Counted from the first letter of the stretch, positions 24,197 to 35,640 are shown. The stretch is 64,000 nucleotides of DNA from Gigaspora margarita (GCA_009809945.1 WTPW01000304.1:202242-266241), one strand, 5' to 3'. The notes: generated by a model not told the origin, from the letters alone. Numbers and translations are program-made.

Positions 24197-24893
24197 GACC
24201 TGCAGGTCGATAGCGTAGTAGTTACGCTCTCAGGTCCCCAAACGTAAGGTTGCCGGTTCAAGTCCCACTAGGAACATTAATTCTACACGGAGTCACGAGA
24301 CGGATGGGCTGAACCAGGGAGCTAGGACCGCGTGCAGGTTTATAACCACATTTGGATGCTCTATGAAGATACGGCATATGAAAAAAGCAGACCCCTAGTG
24401 AAGATCCGGACAAAAAAGGAAATAAAGAATACTTTCGGCAAAATTACGGTGGAACAAACAAGAATACTCCCGGTAGAAATCCGGGTGAACAAAAAAAGAA
24501 TACTCCCGGTGAAATTCCGGTTGCAAGGTATAAAAACACGGTGTTGATAACCAAATTAGGAAAGCCCCATGAGGGATACAAGAAAATTGAAGCTCCCGAC
24601 TAGGTGCCACCAAACTAAAATCGGACAAAGTACTCAAGGTTGACGACAAAGGGGACGTCCTAGAAAAGCGCGCAAGGGGGCACAGATCTCTTAAATTCCT
24701 GCCATGGCGGACCGGCTGGACTGAAGTTGGGGAAATGACCGATGAAGAGAGGTGTAGCTTAGTCATAGAAAAAACATAATGATGTAATAATAGGAGCCCA
24801 GGTTTGTCAGGTTCCTATGAATAAAAAAGACCTTAATAAATGAGGCGCTAGCTGCGCCCCTAGCTACGCTCTAGGGTTAACATAAAAAAAAAA
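24197..24893 (+). mobile_element. tRNA-headed SINE, ~700 bp
   Basis: The head has a pol III box A-like TAGCGTAGTAGTTA at 24211 and a box B-like GGTTCAAGTCC at 24255-24265. The 3' end is a run of A at 24883-24894. A 14-bp target duplication flanks it: AGATCTAATTTATA (24183-24196) and AGATTTAATTTATA (24894-24907), one mismatch. The related element at 63.9 kb has this site unoccupied. The body contains three tandem copies of AAGAATACTCCCGGTGAAA-like sequence (24427-24520). It is much more GC-rich than its surroundings. Not a tRNA gene: there is no acceptor stem pairing. Confidence 0.85.
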
Positions 24894-25335
24894 AGATTTA
24901 ATTTATAAACAAAGATCTGATCTGATCTTGTAATACAGAATTTGTAGATTAATTTCAATACATCATACAACATTTCGAAGTATTTCAAAAATAGTCCAAT
25001 GCGTCCTGGGCATGACCCAGATTACAGATCTACTGATCCAGCCTATCCAGCTAGTTCTAAATTATTTCGAATTATTTCGATTACAAAATATTTCGAAAAA
25101 TATTTCGAATCTACTTTTGAAATATTTCGAAACTATTTTTGAAATATTTCGAAACCTGAAATCTTTTGAAATATACTTCAAAATATTTCGAAATATATTG
25201 CGATATGCGAAATCTTTCGAAAGATTTTGTAGTAATACAAGATCTTTCAAAAGATTTCAGTATATAAATTTGCTGATGTAAGTTCTTTGCTTTTTATATA
25301 TTTAAACCAAACAAATTATTATAATATTCTTTTTT

Positions 25336-26355
25336 TTCTTTTTTTTTAATATTAAGGTGACCACTTAGGTACCTTGGCACTTTATTGGTACAAATGGGGA
25401 GGCCCAGTCATAAAGACTATACTGCATATTACATTTGTTTAACGAGAGTACAACCAGCTACTTACACTTTTGGTGTCATTTCACACTAGTTGCTATACCT
25501 ACAACCCAACTATGGGGTTGCCTATTCAAACCCTCTGGCTTCTACCCATGTTCTATGTTCTTTCCAATATACCCCTTTCGGGAGCTAATTTACTGATGAT
25601 GTACCCTGAGGCTTTAGCCAAACCCCTTACAGAGGGCATTTGCCCCTGTGGTAAACCTGGTAGAGCAGTACCTGTCCCACCAGGTATTCACCTACACTTT
25701 AGTAACATCTGCTACAGCTTTACCTGTATACTTGCAGTCAGAGCTAACCATTAAACTGCTACCATTACCTACTTCTGCTCTTGTGAAGTTCACCTTACCC
25801 CAGTACACCTGTCCCATCCTCTTCAAGATATTACCGGTATTCCAAACTACTAATCCAGTTGGCCCAGAAGGATCAGTTAGCCAGTGTTAGGATGCCTTAG
25901 ATCTCCCTTTCCTTGGTCCATGCTTCTGTAACGCATGTCCTTTTCTTCCGGTGTGACTCTGGCAGCCAGGTTGGTGGACCCCTCCTTGCTATAGGGGCTC
26001 TTGCCCGTTCGGCCTTTTCAGCTTTTCTCTATACGATTCCGTTCTTTATGCACCATCGAAAGCTTGGTTAATTCTCTACTTGGGTCTTGCCAAGCATGTT
26101 CCATACCTGCAATGTCCCCAGGATTTTTATGCTATATTGGTCATGTTATATATGATTACCTCCACAGCTCCCAATTTGATTGGTGCGACCCAGGCTACAG
26201 ATTCTATGACCTGACTTTGTATCGCAAATAGACAGTATAGTAACACAGTTATTATTTTCTGAAAATGTCTCTAGTGGGATTCGAACTTATGTACCTTTGT
26301 TACGAATTGCTTGGGGGGTAACAACTATCCAACTATGCTATGTCACCATACCCTT
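25336..26355 (-). mobile_element. tRNA-headed SINE, ~1 kb, opposite strand
   Basis: Read on the minus strand, the head has box A TAGCATAGTTGG and box B AGTTCGAATCC (about 26334 down to 26278). It ends in an A-run (plus-strand T-run near 25337-25348). A 17-bp target duplication, TTATAATATTCTTTTTT, flanks it at 25319-25335 and 26356-26372. The stretch after box B, CCCACTAG..AC, matches the first SINE. Unusually long for a SINE. Plus-strand open frames at 25470-25890 are chance frames. A diverged fragment lies at 60690-60970. Confidence 0.85.
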
Positions 26356-26372
26356 TTATAATATTCTTTTTT

Positions 26373-26613
26373 AAGTAACTATAGTATAATTTAATTAGTT
26401 ATTCAATAGAAATATTAGATTATCTGAATTAGATCAATTGATTAGATACTCTTGCAAATTCTGATAAGCTATATTGTTTACTAGATCATAATTACCTGGG
26501 CATTTACTCAATTGTGTAATTTGATCTTTATTTTTTTTATAAGCTCAATATTAAAATAAATTAAAAGATATATAAATATTAATTATAATGCTATATAAAA
26601 CAATTGATATATT
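26373..26613. other. AT-rich flank between SINE and gypsy copy 1
   Basis: No feature. It is the target DNA beside the 26614 LTR. Confidence 0.5.
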
Positions 26614-27000
26614 GTTACAAGCAACTATAGGCTTCAATATGTACTTGCAATACAACACAAGTGACAGGGATCTTATAAGGATCAGAAAAGATATAAAGTA
26701 ATATACAAGTGGAATATTACTTTACTAAAACAGTTTGGTATATATTTATCAAAGAGCAAGAGAGTATTTAATTGGCAAAAGATATATTTTATTTATTTGC
26801 AAGAGAATATTCAAGATAGATAACTATTTCTAAACATTAAAGAGGGGGGAGTGAATCTGAGTCTATCATACAGGAGGACAGAAAACTAGAATTTATATAT
26901 CTTTTTCCAATGCTAATTAAAAAATTCCAATAAACTATAAAAACTATAAAAACTATAAAAAACTATAAAAACTATAAAAACTATAAAAATTATAAAACTA
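26614..27000 (-). repeat. 3' LTR of gypsy copy 1
   Basis: Starts TGTTACAAGCAACTATAGGC and shares about 250 bp with 50111-50372 and 35372-35630 (GTACTTGCAATACAACAC, TGACAGGGATCTTATAAG). Beyond about 26920 the copies diverge; here there is a tandem of AAACTATAA units (26937-26996). On the minus strand the conserved part would be R/U5 and the variable tandem part U3. The right boundary is not defined. Confidence 0.65.
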
Positions 27001-27199
27001 ATATTCATTATTTTGTGCTTTTCTTGTTGTATATGAAGAATATTCTAATATTTGAAATAGAAAACCTATTATATATCATTACTATTCCCTTTAAGAATGA
27101 ACTCTGTGAGTTTTTAATTCCAATAGTTTATCAAAATTGCTAATTGAGAGTTTATTTAAACACCCAATAAAATATACTGTGTCGAGTATAATCAAAAAG

Positions 27200-27911
27200 G
27201 ATTTTATTATAGAAAGCTTGGTATATTTGCATTGCTCCTTTTCAAAAATTATAAGTTCAATAGGGTTCTAAAGAGGCTTTAAGGAGTTGACTTATCTCTT
27301 TTGAAACTTTTAAATTATCTTTAAATTCATTTAAAAGTTTTTCTAGGTAGTAGCAAGCTTCAAAAGTTCAACCATGATTTTCTCTTTAACTTCTATGATT
27401 TTTTGATTAAAACAATTAATAATTTTACCAACTTGATACTTCTAAGTAAAGATTAGAAGAGGCATTGTCTGAAAAGAAGTATTTTGTTTTTTCTCAACTA
27501 AATCCTTAAGAATTTTTGTAAGTAAGGTATCTGATTCTACTTCTAAATGCTAGTTGCTATTATTCCCAGATTCAATTAATATAATTGGAAGAGTTATTTC
27601 TTTATTTTCTGTTTTTGGTTTCTTGTTATGTTCTATTTCTATTGGAATTAGTTCATTTAAAGAAGTAAAGAGTCCAATTTCTGGTTCAGGTAAATAATTA
27701 TCAGTTGATTCATTTTGATTCTGATTTTTATCCTCTATAGAAAACTGTAATAAGAGTGAAACTTTGGTTCTATCAGTCACTACAATTGAATATTCTGTAA
27801 TAACAAGGCTATTGTTATTTGCTAATGGATCATGGTCCTATTGTTTGACCAATTCTGCAAGTGCAATTAAAGTTTGGGTTGCAGGATAAGAGATTCCATT
27901 TTAAGAATTAA
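27200..27911 (-). pseudogene. Conserved ORF after integrase (gypsy copy 1)
   Basis: Starts at an ATG near 27911 (minus), with a one-base shift soon after. It is open from 27780 to 27550 and continues with stops to about 27200. The start (LILQP, ALAELV, DHDPLANNNSLVIT, TDR..VSLLLQF) matches copy 2 (40420-40718). An acidic middle is followed by a Lys/Glu/Leu-rich, probably coiled-coil tail. Integrase ends about 600 bp upstream. Family unknown; an extra structural or env-position protein is possible. Confidence 0.55.
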
Positions 27912-27999
27912 GTTTTTAACAGCAAAAAAAAATAGAAAAAATTATTTTAAACAGAAAGAAAAAAAATTAAAAAAATCATTATATATAATAAATTAAGGG

Positions 28000-29640
28000 C
28001 AAATTAAGCAATTATGTTTCTAATCTGTTTTAAAAATTTCTCTCTAGAAATTCTAAATGACAATTAAAGGTTGCTAATTCTTTTTTTTGTAATACTTAAC
28101 AAGATAATTACTACTGTAATACTGCTTTCAATTTATCTTTAATAATAAATGGTCCAATTTTTTTCAAATTTTGCTAAATGAGAGGCTTCAATATCTTTTC
28201 TTTGTATCCAAACTAATTTACTAATTTCAAATTCTTCTTTCTGTATCTTTGAATTGAATCTAACTTTCTGTTTCTTTTGGAGCTTGGTTGTATTTTCTCT
28301 TGCATCATTATGATAGTATAGTAATTTTTCAATTAACTCAAATACTTGTTAAAGAATACTATCTTCTAGTGATATTTCTTTATTTAGGTTAGCTGGGTTT
28401 ATGGAAATTATGGTTTTGATTGGTAGGATAGCTTGTCATCAATATACTAAGTTAAAAGGAGTATATCCTGTAGTTGCATATCATTTAATCCTATATGCAA
28501 ACAGTACAGCAGATATAAGGATGTTCTATTCTTCATTACTTTCTGTAACTTTGGCAAGAGAGTTGCAAAGGGTCCTATTCAATCTTTAACCATTCTGTTA
28601 GTTTGTGAGTAGTAGAGTGAAGAGAATATATATTTTATCAAGAATATGTTATATAATATTCTTACAGTTTTGCTAACAAAATTCTTTTCATTGTCTGAGA
28701 GTACACTTTAGATACTCTGTGCTTACAAACAATTGATTCAAAAATAAATTTTGCTAATGTTTAATGTTTTTGCACTCGCATTTGGTACAGCTTTGGCTTT
28801 TGGCCAATAGGTAATATAATTAGTAGCAATAATAATATAGTAGTTAATTTGGTTACTGGTCAAAATCCTGACAAACAAAATCCTGACAGGTCATAATCCT
28901 GACAAAAAAATCCTAACAATAAAAATCTCAACAATCCTAATATCAAAAAAATTATTAAATTTATTTAGGTTAGGTGAATGCCTAGGTTAGAGTTAGGGTG
29001 AACACCTGTGTTAGGGTTTGGGTTTATTTAATTTTATAGTAAAGTTGCTCAAGGAAGGCTTTTTTTGATTGTCAGAATTTTTGATTGTCAGGAATTTTTG
29101 TCAAGATTATGACCTGTCTGGATTTTGTTTGTTAGGATTTTTAATCCAAACTTATTAATTTGAGGAGTATAGAGAGAAATCTTACTAATTCTATTCCAAC
29201 ATGTTCAAAAGCTTTCCCAACTTGAATAGGGTAGAGTAGTATTATCTTTCTTTTACTTTTTTCTTATTTTTGATATATTTTACAAAAGCAAACATAATTC
29301 TAAATATTTCTATACATTTAGTTTTGATAATATTATTCAGATATCTTATAATATATAGTATTAGTTTCTAAATATTTGGCAGTAGGATGACTATGCATTA
29401 TGTAAATATAGGTTTAACTTCAGTTCATTTAATAACTCTAATAGGGTTGTCTGGGACTTTTCTATTATTTTGTATAATAATTTATTTTTTACTTCATACT
29501 GTTGAGATTGATTAATAATTGTCCTTTGTTTATTGCCTGTTAAGTTATAGGAAAGAGTCTATTTCTAAGTACTCTGATAGGTTTTGGTATTGGTCCAAAT
29601 TCATATAGAGTCAATAAAGTGAGGATGTATTTGGGTTAAT
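28000..29640 (-). pseudogene. Integrase remnant (gypsy copy 1)
   Basis: Aligns by eye with 41210-42600 of copy 2, including the region before and after the SDNGKNF catalytic block and the H2C2 zinc-finger segment (29160-29400). It is split by the MITE at 28852-29154 and has stops in all frames. Several stops replace Trp codons. Confidence 0.7.
28852..29154. mobile_element. MITE inside integrase, 8-bp target duplication
   Basis: TTAATTTG is repeated at 28844-28851 and 29155-29162. Long TIRs repeat AAAATCCTGACAAACAAAAT and GACAGGTCATAATCCTGAC in complement at the right end. Comparison with gypsy copy 2 shows the insertion is absent there. The centre has degenerate TTAGGG-like runs (GGTTAGAGTTAGGGTG). 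8-9 bp duplications fit hAT or Mutator. Confidence 0.7.
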
Positions 29641-29649
29641 AGAGCATCA

Positions 29650-30850
29650 ATATTTGAATGGATTCATTCTGGTTTGTGTATAATAGAAAATGATATGGCT
29701 AGAGTTTTTCTTTTTATTATTAGAAAGTTGAATTAAAGTAGCTCCAAATTCTTCATAAGGATCATCAGTAGCTAGGATGAATTTCTTTTTATAATCAGAG
29801 TAATTAGGATAGAGGCAGTAGTTAATTAGCACTTTAATAGGACTCTGAAGAACTCTAATACAACTCAGATAATTCTAAAAAAGAAAATTTGTATAGAAAT
29901 TCATCAAACATTGCATTTTTATATAGTAAATTTTCAAAAATTTGCTCTATTTTATACATTTACTTGGCTAAAATACTGCTAAAATTATACAAACTCAGAT
30001 CTGAGATGTATCAGAGTTCTTTTGGGTCCTACTTTAATTTATAAAAAGCCTTTTGATATAGTATACTATAATTATAAGTATTATTCTTATACAATAACTA
30101 GTTAAGAGGATAAGAAATAGAAGAGAAATGTTTTGATGAATTATTTATAGTATCCAGTGAGACCTAGAAATAATTGTAGCTGAGTTATAGTTTGGAGAGG
30201 TTGAATATATTGGACGGTTATTTTATCTGGATTTAGAAAATTCCTTTTCTTTGATAGTATTTCACAAAAAAAAATAAATACTTCATTCAAATTATAGTTT
30301 TCAATATTTAGCTTAAATCCAGTAATTTGTATTTTGGTAAGACTTTTTTTAGATATTTAATATAGCCATTGAATGTTCAAGAGAAGATATTGATATTATC
30401 TAGGTATACTACAATATATTTAAAACTATATCTTTATAAATCTGATTCATAAGTTGTTAAAATGTAGCAGAAGCATTACACAATCCAAAGAGTATAATAT
30501 TAAATTTATAAGTTCTATATCTGGTAATAAAAGCAGTTTTCTCTTTATCTTCAAGATTTACTTTTATTTGCCAATATCTACTTATAAGATCTAAAGTAAA
30601 AAAGTAAGTGGCTTTAGTTAGTGAATCTAGTATTTTATCTATTTGAGGAAGAAGATACTAGTCCTTTTTGGTAACTGTATTAAGTTTTTAATAGTTTACA
30701 CAAAATCTTTTTTTTTCTATTTTTTTTGTTTACAAGTACAACAAGAGAGGCCCAAGAGCTAGAGAATTCTTTTATTAATTTATTGTTTAACATTTATTGT
30801 ACTTTTTTATTTATAAATATTTGTTAGTGTGAAATACTATATAAGGCTAA
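29650..30850 (-). pseudogene. RT and RNase H remnant (gypsy copy 1)
   Basis: The RT active-site region reads IVVYLDN near 30390-30410, so the second Asp of the usual YLDD is Asn. FGLCNA-type sequence lies near 30480-30495. RNase H starts FILATDDPYEEFGATL (29820-29760), then most of the domain is deleted and the frame joins a downstream segment. Frameshifts and stops throughout. Confidence 0.75.
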
Positions 30851-31204
30851 GAACTAATAGAAAGTACATGAAATTGACAGAAAATAGGATCAATTTTCTA
30901 ATTACATAACTTTCTAGCACCAAATAGTCTTTGAGAAAAAAAATTAATTGATATTAGGGTTTGAATATATGTTAGTAGTTAAAATGGCCATTATATAGCA
31001 AAATTGTGTGAGAAAACTTTTTTGTTAGGCCAAAAAATGATTTGCTAGTTTCAATCTTGTGATAACTACAATTTTTGCAAAGCTAATATTTGTTTTGAAT
31101 ATTTCTGATCATGTTATCTTACACCTGATCCTGATTTTTAATTGGCTAATTTATAATCAGAAGAACACATAATCAGAAAATTAATTCTATGCCCTGGTAT
31201 TGTT
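30851..31204. other. Deletion junction in gypsy copy 1
   Basis: Sequence between the RT N-terminus and the middle of gag. It replaces about 3.7 kb present in copy 2. Contains a TTACACCTGATCCTG motif at 31114, the dispersed MITE end noted elsewhere, so a MITE remnant may lie here. Confidence 0.45.
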
Positions 31205-32449
31205 GGAAGTACAATATTATTATTTTTATAGTTAGTGTGCTAAAAATAGGTTGGATCATTATCCAGACTGACAAGCCATTCTTGAGCATTATCTTTCAAA
31301 TAAGCAAAGATTAATTCTAGTTGGCAAGCAGAGCTCCAATAGTTAGCCTTAGCAGCTTATTCAAATTTATTCAAGTCAGAACCCCAGATTTTGGGTTCTA
31401 TTATCACAATAAATATTAATTTTAATAAGCAATTTTTTACCACTTCTCCCAAGAGTATTGACAAAGGCAGTTATAGTAGTAACAGTAGTATTTAAAGTAT
31501 TGTTAGCCATGTCTTCTTCTAAGTCTGATTCTGAATCTATTATAGTTGCTTCTAATTCAGATTTTGAAAGTGCTAGTTCTTCTTGTTCTGCTTTTAGATT
31601 TTTTTTGTAAATTTACTTCTTCTAAATTTATTCCATTTTCTAAGGCTTTGTATTTAGTAACAGTTGGGTCAGAATAGGCTCTAACTATTCAAGGCTCAAT
31701 AATTGCAGTTTGAGAAAAATAGGTTTGATGTATAGATTGAAAAGTAGGAGTATAAAGAGAAGTGGTATCAGGTTCATAGTTAGCTTAGAAATAAAGTTCG
31801 TTTACTATAGTTGGTTGATGAGTAGGTACTGGTCAAGTAGTGCATTAAAGATGTTGAAAAAATTTAATATTTTGGAAAAATTGGAATATCTGAATAGAAG
31901 GTAGAGTATTATATTGAAAAAGAAGTTGGTCAAGATGAATTTTAGTAAAAGGTAAAGAAGAGAGTGAAATGTAAAGAAAAATTAGACTTGAGCAATATTT
32001 TCATTGCAGAGTAGAAAGGAAATTAAATAAGAAGATCCAGCTTGGTTATCTAGATTTTCTGATTCTATAGTATGTATTAATTGAGAAATAGAAGAGATTC
32101 TATAATTTAAGTCTTTATTAGTTCCTTGGGTGATAGGAAAAAGGTAATCAAGATTATCAATTACTTAGACAGGTAGTGGAGTAGAAATAGCAGAATTTTT
32201 ATAATAGAGATCAAAGAGGTTTTTTTCAAAGTCAGAGAGTAGGATAGAGGCAAGAATATTAGTACAAAGAAAAGCAGCAATAACTTCTAGAGGATCAAGA
32301 TTAGAATTGTAGTATCTATAGCTAAAAACAATATTTCTAATAGCAGCTCTAAGAGTATTATAATCTTGAGAAAGAATTAAAATAAAATAGGTGTTAATAG
32401 TTTGTTGGGTATAATAATATGCAGCTTGATATTTGTTTCAAAAATAACA
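31205..32449 (-). pseudogene. gag remnant (gypsy copy 1)
   Basis: Matches 47780-49177 of copy 2, for example CAAGCCATTCTTGAGCATTA at 31282. Encodes a degenerate acidic linker and an upstream part like AAIRNIVFSY and EVIAAFLC. Stops in all frames. Cut on the right by the 2.4-kb insertion. Confidence 0.65.
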
Positions 32450-32599
32450 AAAGACCAATAGTATCCTACCCTATGAAAACTCGATACACAGAAATGCATG
32501 CATAAATATAAAATTGTATGCGGGTAAGCACAGGTTTCAAAATCACTGCACGGAAACTGGATGGAAATTGATTATCAAAAAAATTTAATACACGTTATC

Positions 32600-33830
32600 A
32601 CATGAAAAATTGAAATCTGTGCACTATCATGCATAGTATTATATCCATATATTAACGTGTATTAATCTTTATGAGCACATGATTTCTGTGCATTAACATG
32701 CACAATCGTTAAGATTCTTAACGATTATAATTTCTGTGCACTGATGTGTACAATTGTTAAGATTCTTAATGATTATAATTTTTGTGCACTGACGTGCACA
32801 ATCATTAAGATTCTTAACGATCATAATTTCAGTGCACTGACGTCACGGTCATCACAATCGTTAAGATTCCTTAACGATCACAATTTTGTACACTGAAGTG
32901 CACAATCGTTAAGATTCTTAACAATCATAATTTTCATGTGCTAATGTGCACAATCGTTAAGATTCTTAACGATCATTTTTAATGATCATATCATTATTAT
33001 AAGATTCTTAATGATCATAACATTAAGATTCTTAACGATCATTCTTAACGATCATATTGTTAAGATTCTAATGATCATATCGTTAAGATTCTTAATGATT
33101 ATTCTTAACAATCATATCATTAAGAATCTTAATGATCATATCTTTAAGATTCTTAACGATCATATCATTAAGAATCTTAATGATCATACCGTTAAGATTC
33201 TTAACGATCATTCTTAATGATCATATCATTAAGATTCTTAATAATCATATCGTTAAGATTCTTAATGATCATATCGTTAAAATTCTTAATGATCATATCA
33301 TTAAGAATCTTAATGATCATATCGTTAAGATTCTTAATGATCATATTGTTAAGAATCTTAACGATCACATCATTAAGATTCATAACAATTCTATTATTAA
33401 GAATCTTAATGATTATATCGTTAAGATTCTTAACGATCATATCGTTAAGAATCGTAACGATCATATCATTAAGATTCTTAATGATCATATCATTAAGAAT
33501 CTTAATGATCATATTATTAAGATTATTAACGATTATATCGTTAAAATTCTTAAAGATCATATTATTAAGATTCTTAATGATCATATCATTACGATTCTTA
33601 ATGATCATATTGTTAAGATTCCTTAATGATGTGCATTAATATGCACAATCGTTAATGTTCTTAATGATCATAATTTTTATGTACTGATATGCACAATCGT
33701 TAAGATTCTTAACGATTATGCATAATTACATGATGATCATTAAGATCCTTAACGATCATAATTCCATGCATTAATGTGATGATCATTAAAATTCTTAATG
33801 ACTATAATTTCCATGCATTGACATGCACTT
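32600..33830. repeat. Palindromic satellite, 22-bp core array
   Basis: Core array at 32960-33620 of ~22-bp units: TTAAGATTCTTAACGATCAT and variants. Each holds a nested palindrome (GTTAAGATTCTTAAC, ATGATCAT). Flanks at 32600-32960 and 33620-33830 have a longer ~65-bp unit adding GTGCACTGACGTGCAC. The open frames rich in ILNDHI on both strands come only from the repeat. The whole tract can fold on itself in many registers. Confidence 0.85.
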
Positions 33831-33834
33831 TTTT

Positions 33835-34430
33835 ATTTTTTGTATTTTTTTTTTTTGCATTTAACAATAATAATTTCCGTGCTTTGACACGCACAAATTA
33901 CATTTGATTTGTAAGTAAATTAATATTTACTTATTTATTTTATTTTTTTTTGTTTTTCTTTTATTTTTATATTTTTTTTTTACAACTCACTAATTTTTAT
34001 TTATTTTTTTTAGTTATTGTCATTGCTTTTGAAGTTATCCTTTGGAGTTATTGCCTTGCAAGTTGCTCTTTTGGAATCACTATCATTTTTGGTATATGTT
34101 TTTTCATTATTTTTGAGGTATTAAAGCTTTTTTTTCTTATATTATTTTTTTTTCAATTTTTATTTACTTTCAGTATATTTTTACATTTTAGATTCTTCCT
34201 TGAGTTATTGCCATTAGAATTTCTACAATTGGAGTTGTTACTATTGGAGTTATTGCTAGAGTAGTCTTTTTGATTTTTTTTTTTGAACCTTTCATTTTGA
34301 TACTATTGCTTTACTTTGTCTTTTTTTCGATATTATTAGTTGCTGGGCTATTTTTAAAGGATTTTTAGTAATTAAAAGTATTTTCTTATTTGGCATGTAA
34401 ATTATTAAATTAAAGTATTCGTATTATAAA
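33835..34430. other. T-rich stretch, no gene
   Basis: Strong T bias on the plus strand gives a 104-codon Phe/Leu-rich frame at 33950-34264. It has no motif and I treat it as compositional. Confidence 0.5.
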
Positions 34431-34563
34431 TTTAATTAATAAAATAATAAAATTTAGTTAATAAAATATAAAATTTAATTAATAAAATATAAAATTTAAT
34501 TAATAAAAAATTACAAAATTTAGTTAATAAAATTATAAAATTTAGTTAATAAAATAATAATAT
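34431..34563. repeat. ~20-bp AT tandem repeat
   Basis: About six units of AAAATTTAATTAATAAAATA with small changes. Confidence 0.75.
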
Positions 34564-34859
34564 AAATGTATATGTGGATATATGTTATTATATGTTATGT
34601 ATAGATATATGCTATTATATGTTTCCTGTACATAAATATGCACAAGACAATGCATGCGATAACACATAAAATTACACGTTAGTACATGCACTGTTGCATG
34701 GAATCTGTAACCTTTTACGTGCTATAAACGTGCTTTCTCATACATTGTCTTATATAGATTTACGTGCAGGTTCGTGTGGTTCCATATCCAAATTTTTTCG
34801 TGTATTGCAGTATTATTCCGTGTTGCAATTTGTTATAGGGCTACAAATAAGTAACAAAT

Positions 34860-35095
34860 TTAGCAAAATAAATCTGGGTTGGTAATTTGTAAGTCTTTAT
34901 TTGCAAGAGAAGAGGGGTGGCTAGCTTTGTATACTTCAATTTGTTCTAATAGATTTGGTAAGCTTTACTTATATAAAGGTCTAAGAGGCAAGCAAATTAA
35001 AATTTTGAACTTAAGAAAAGAAGAAAAAGGTTTCATTGCTAATATATTTGGAATTTACTAAGAGGTAAAAGGATTTTTAATCTGGGTCTAAAAGA
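34860..35095 (-). pseudogene. gag N-terminus (gypsy copy 1)
   Basis: Minus-strand peptide fragments LPLRPLYK, SLPNLLEQI and ITNPDLFC match the 49530-49760 part of copy 2 (RPFYMSRAYQIYLEQI, VTNPDLSC). Separated from the rest of gag by the 2.4-kb insertion. Confidence 0.55.
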
Positions 35096-35127
35096 AAATA
35101 ACTAACAAACAGATAAAACAATAGAAG

Positions 35128-35270
35128 GTGCTACAAAAGCAGAGGCTTCAAGTATGCCCTTCTGAATAAATCTTTTTTATTTTGATAGGAAATACTAGTG
35201 CCACAAAAGTAAGGGGCTTCAAGTATGCTCTTTTGAATGAATCATTTTCAATTCATCAGGTAAACCAAAA
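35128..35270 (-). repeat. Twofold direct repeat in gypsy leader, copy 1
   Basis: Two ~70-bp copies of GAGGCTTCAAGTATGCCCTT-type sequence between the 5' LTR and gag. The same duplication is in copy 2 (49851-49985), so it predates both insertions. Confidence 0.7.
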
Positions 35271-35371
35271 ACAATTACTTAATAAGAGAAGAGGAAAGAA
35301 AGAAATATCCTTGCAGAGAAGAAATAAGAGGTTCTTAAAGTTTTAGCTGTTTTTGCCAGAAAGCACCAAAA

Positions 35372-35640
35372 TGTTACAAATAACTATAGTTTTTAATTTA
35401 GTACTTGCAATACAATACACAGTAACAGAGATTTTATAAGAGTTTGAGAAGATATGAAGTAGTGTGCAAGTAGAATATTACTCCACTAGAGCAGTTCAGT
35501 ATATATTTATTAAAGAGCAAGTGAGTATTTAATTGGCAAAGCTATATTTATTTATTTATAAGAGAATATTCAGGAAAGATAACTATTTCTAAATATTAGA
35601 AAAAAGAGAAGGAGTAGGGCAAAAAAGAAGGTTCTGGGGT
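35372..35640 (-). repeat. 5' LTR of gypsy copy 1 (partial match)
   Basis: Starts TGTTACAAATAACTATAG. On its internal side, read on the minus strand, three T's precede TGGTGCTTTCTGGC, a plausible primer-binding site (begins TGG, as tRNA 3'-CCA complements do). LTR similarity to the other copies stops near 35635. Beyond that the sequence is unrelated, so this LTR has a different U3 or is broken. Confidence 0.65.

Larger units (their letters stand above)
22613..25278. mobile_element. Large TTTCGAAA-rich TIR element, copy 1
   Basis: Ends CATCAGCAAAATAAATATAC and the complement ending TATAAATTTGCTGATG are flanked by TA at 22611-22612 and 25279-25280. Subterminal DNA is packed with AATATTTCGAAATATT and ATCTTTCGAAAGAT palindromes. 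The interior contains A/C-rich filler, a 958-base assembly gap and a SINE (24197-24893). No transposase is visible, but the gap could hide one. Related copies: 37604-39409 and, inverted and partial, 63524-64000. Superfamily unknown; the 2-bp flanks suggest, but do not prove, a TA-targeting family. Confidence 0.75.
32450..34850. mobile_element. 2.4-kb insertion in gag of gypsy copy 1
   Basis: Interrupts gag relative to copy 2. It begins near TACCCTATGAAAACTCGATA and ends near TTGTTATAGGGCTACAAATA, with weak complementarity between the ends (CCCTAT/ATAGGG). It contains palindromic satellite, T-rich DNA and AT tandem repeats, and no credible gene. Identity unknown. Confidence 0.5.
26614..35640 (-). 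mobile_element. Ty3/gypsy LTR retrotransposon copy 1, decayed
   Basis: Minus-strand element, collinear with copy 2 (40420-50580). LTR-like ends start TGTTACAA at 26614 and 35372. Order on the minus strand: LTR, leader, gag, [deletion], RT, RNase H, integrase, extra ORF, LTR. The second half of gag, the nucleocapsid, the protease and the Cys-rich module are missing at 30.86-31.2 kb. A 2.4-kb insertion (32450-34850) and a MITE (28852-29154) interrupt it. Every frame has many stops. Confidence 0.85.

Noticed and set aside
24205..24275. tRNA gene
   Set aside because: Box A and B are present but there is no acceptor-stem pairing, and target duplications show it is a SINE head. The same applies to about 26275-26350.
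28970..29030. Interstitial telomere
   Set aside because: TTAGGG-like runs are few, irregular and lie inside a MITE with a target duplication.
32960..33620. CRISPR-like array
   Set aside because: Units are contiguous ~22-bp palindromes with no unique spacers, in eukaryotic TE DNA; this is a satellite.
33011..33639. Asn/Ile/Leu-rich proteins on both strands
   Set aside because: Produced by the palindromic satellite; open in several frames on both strands.
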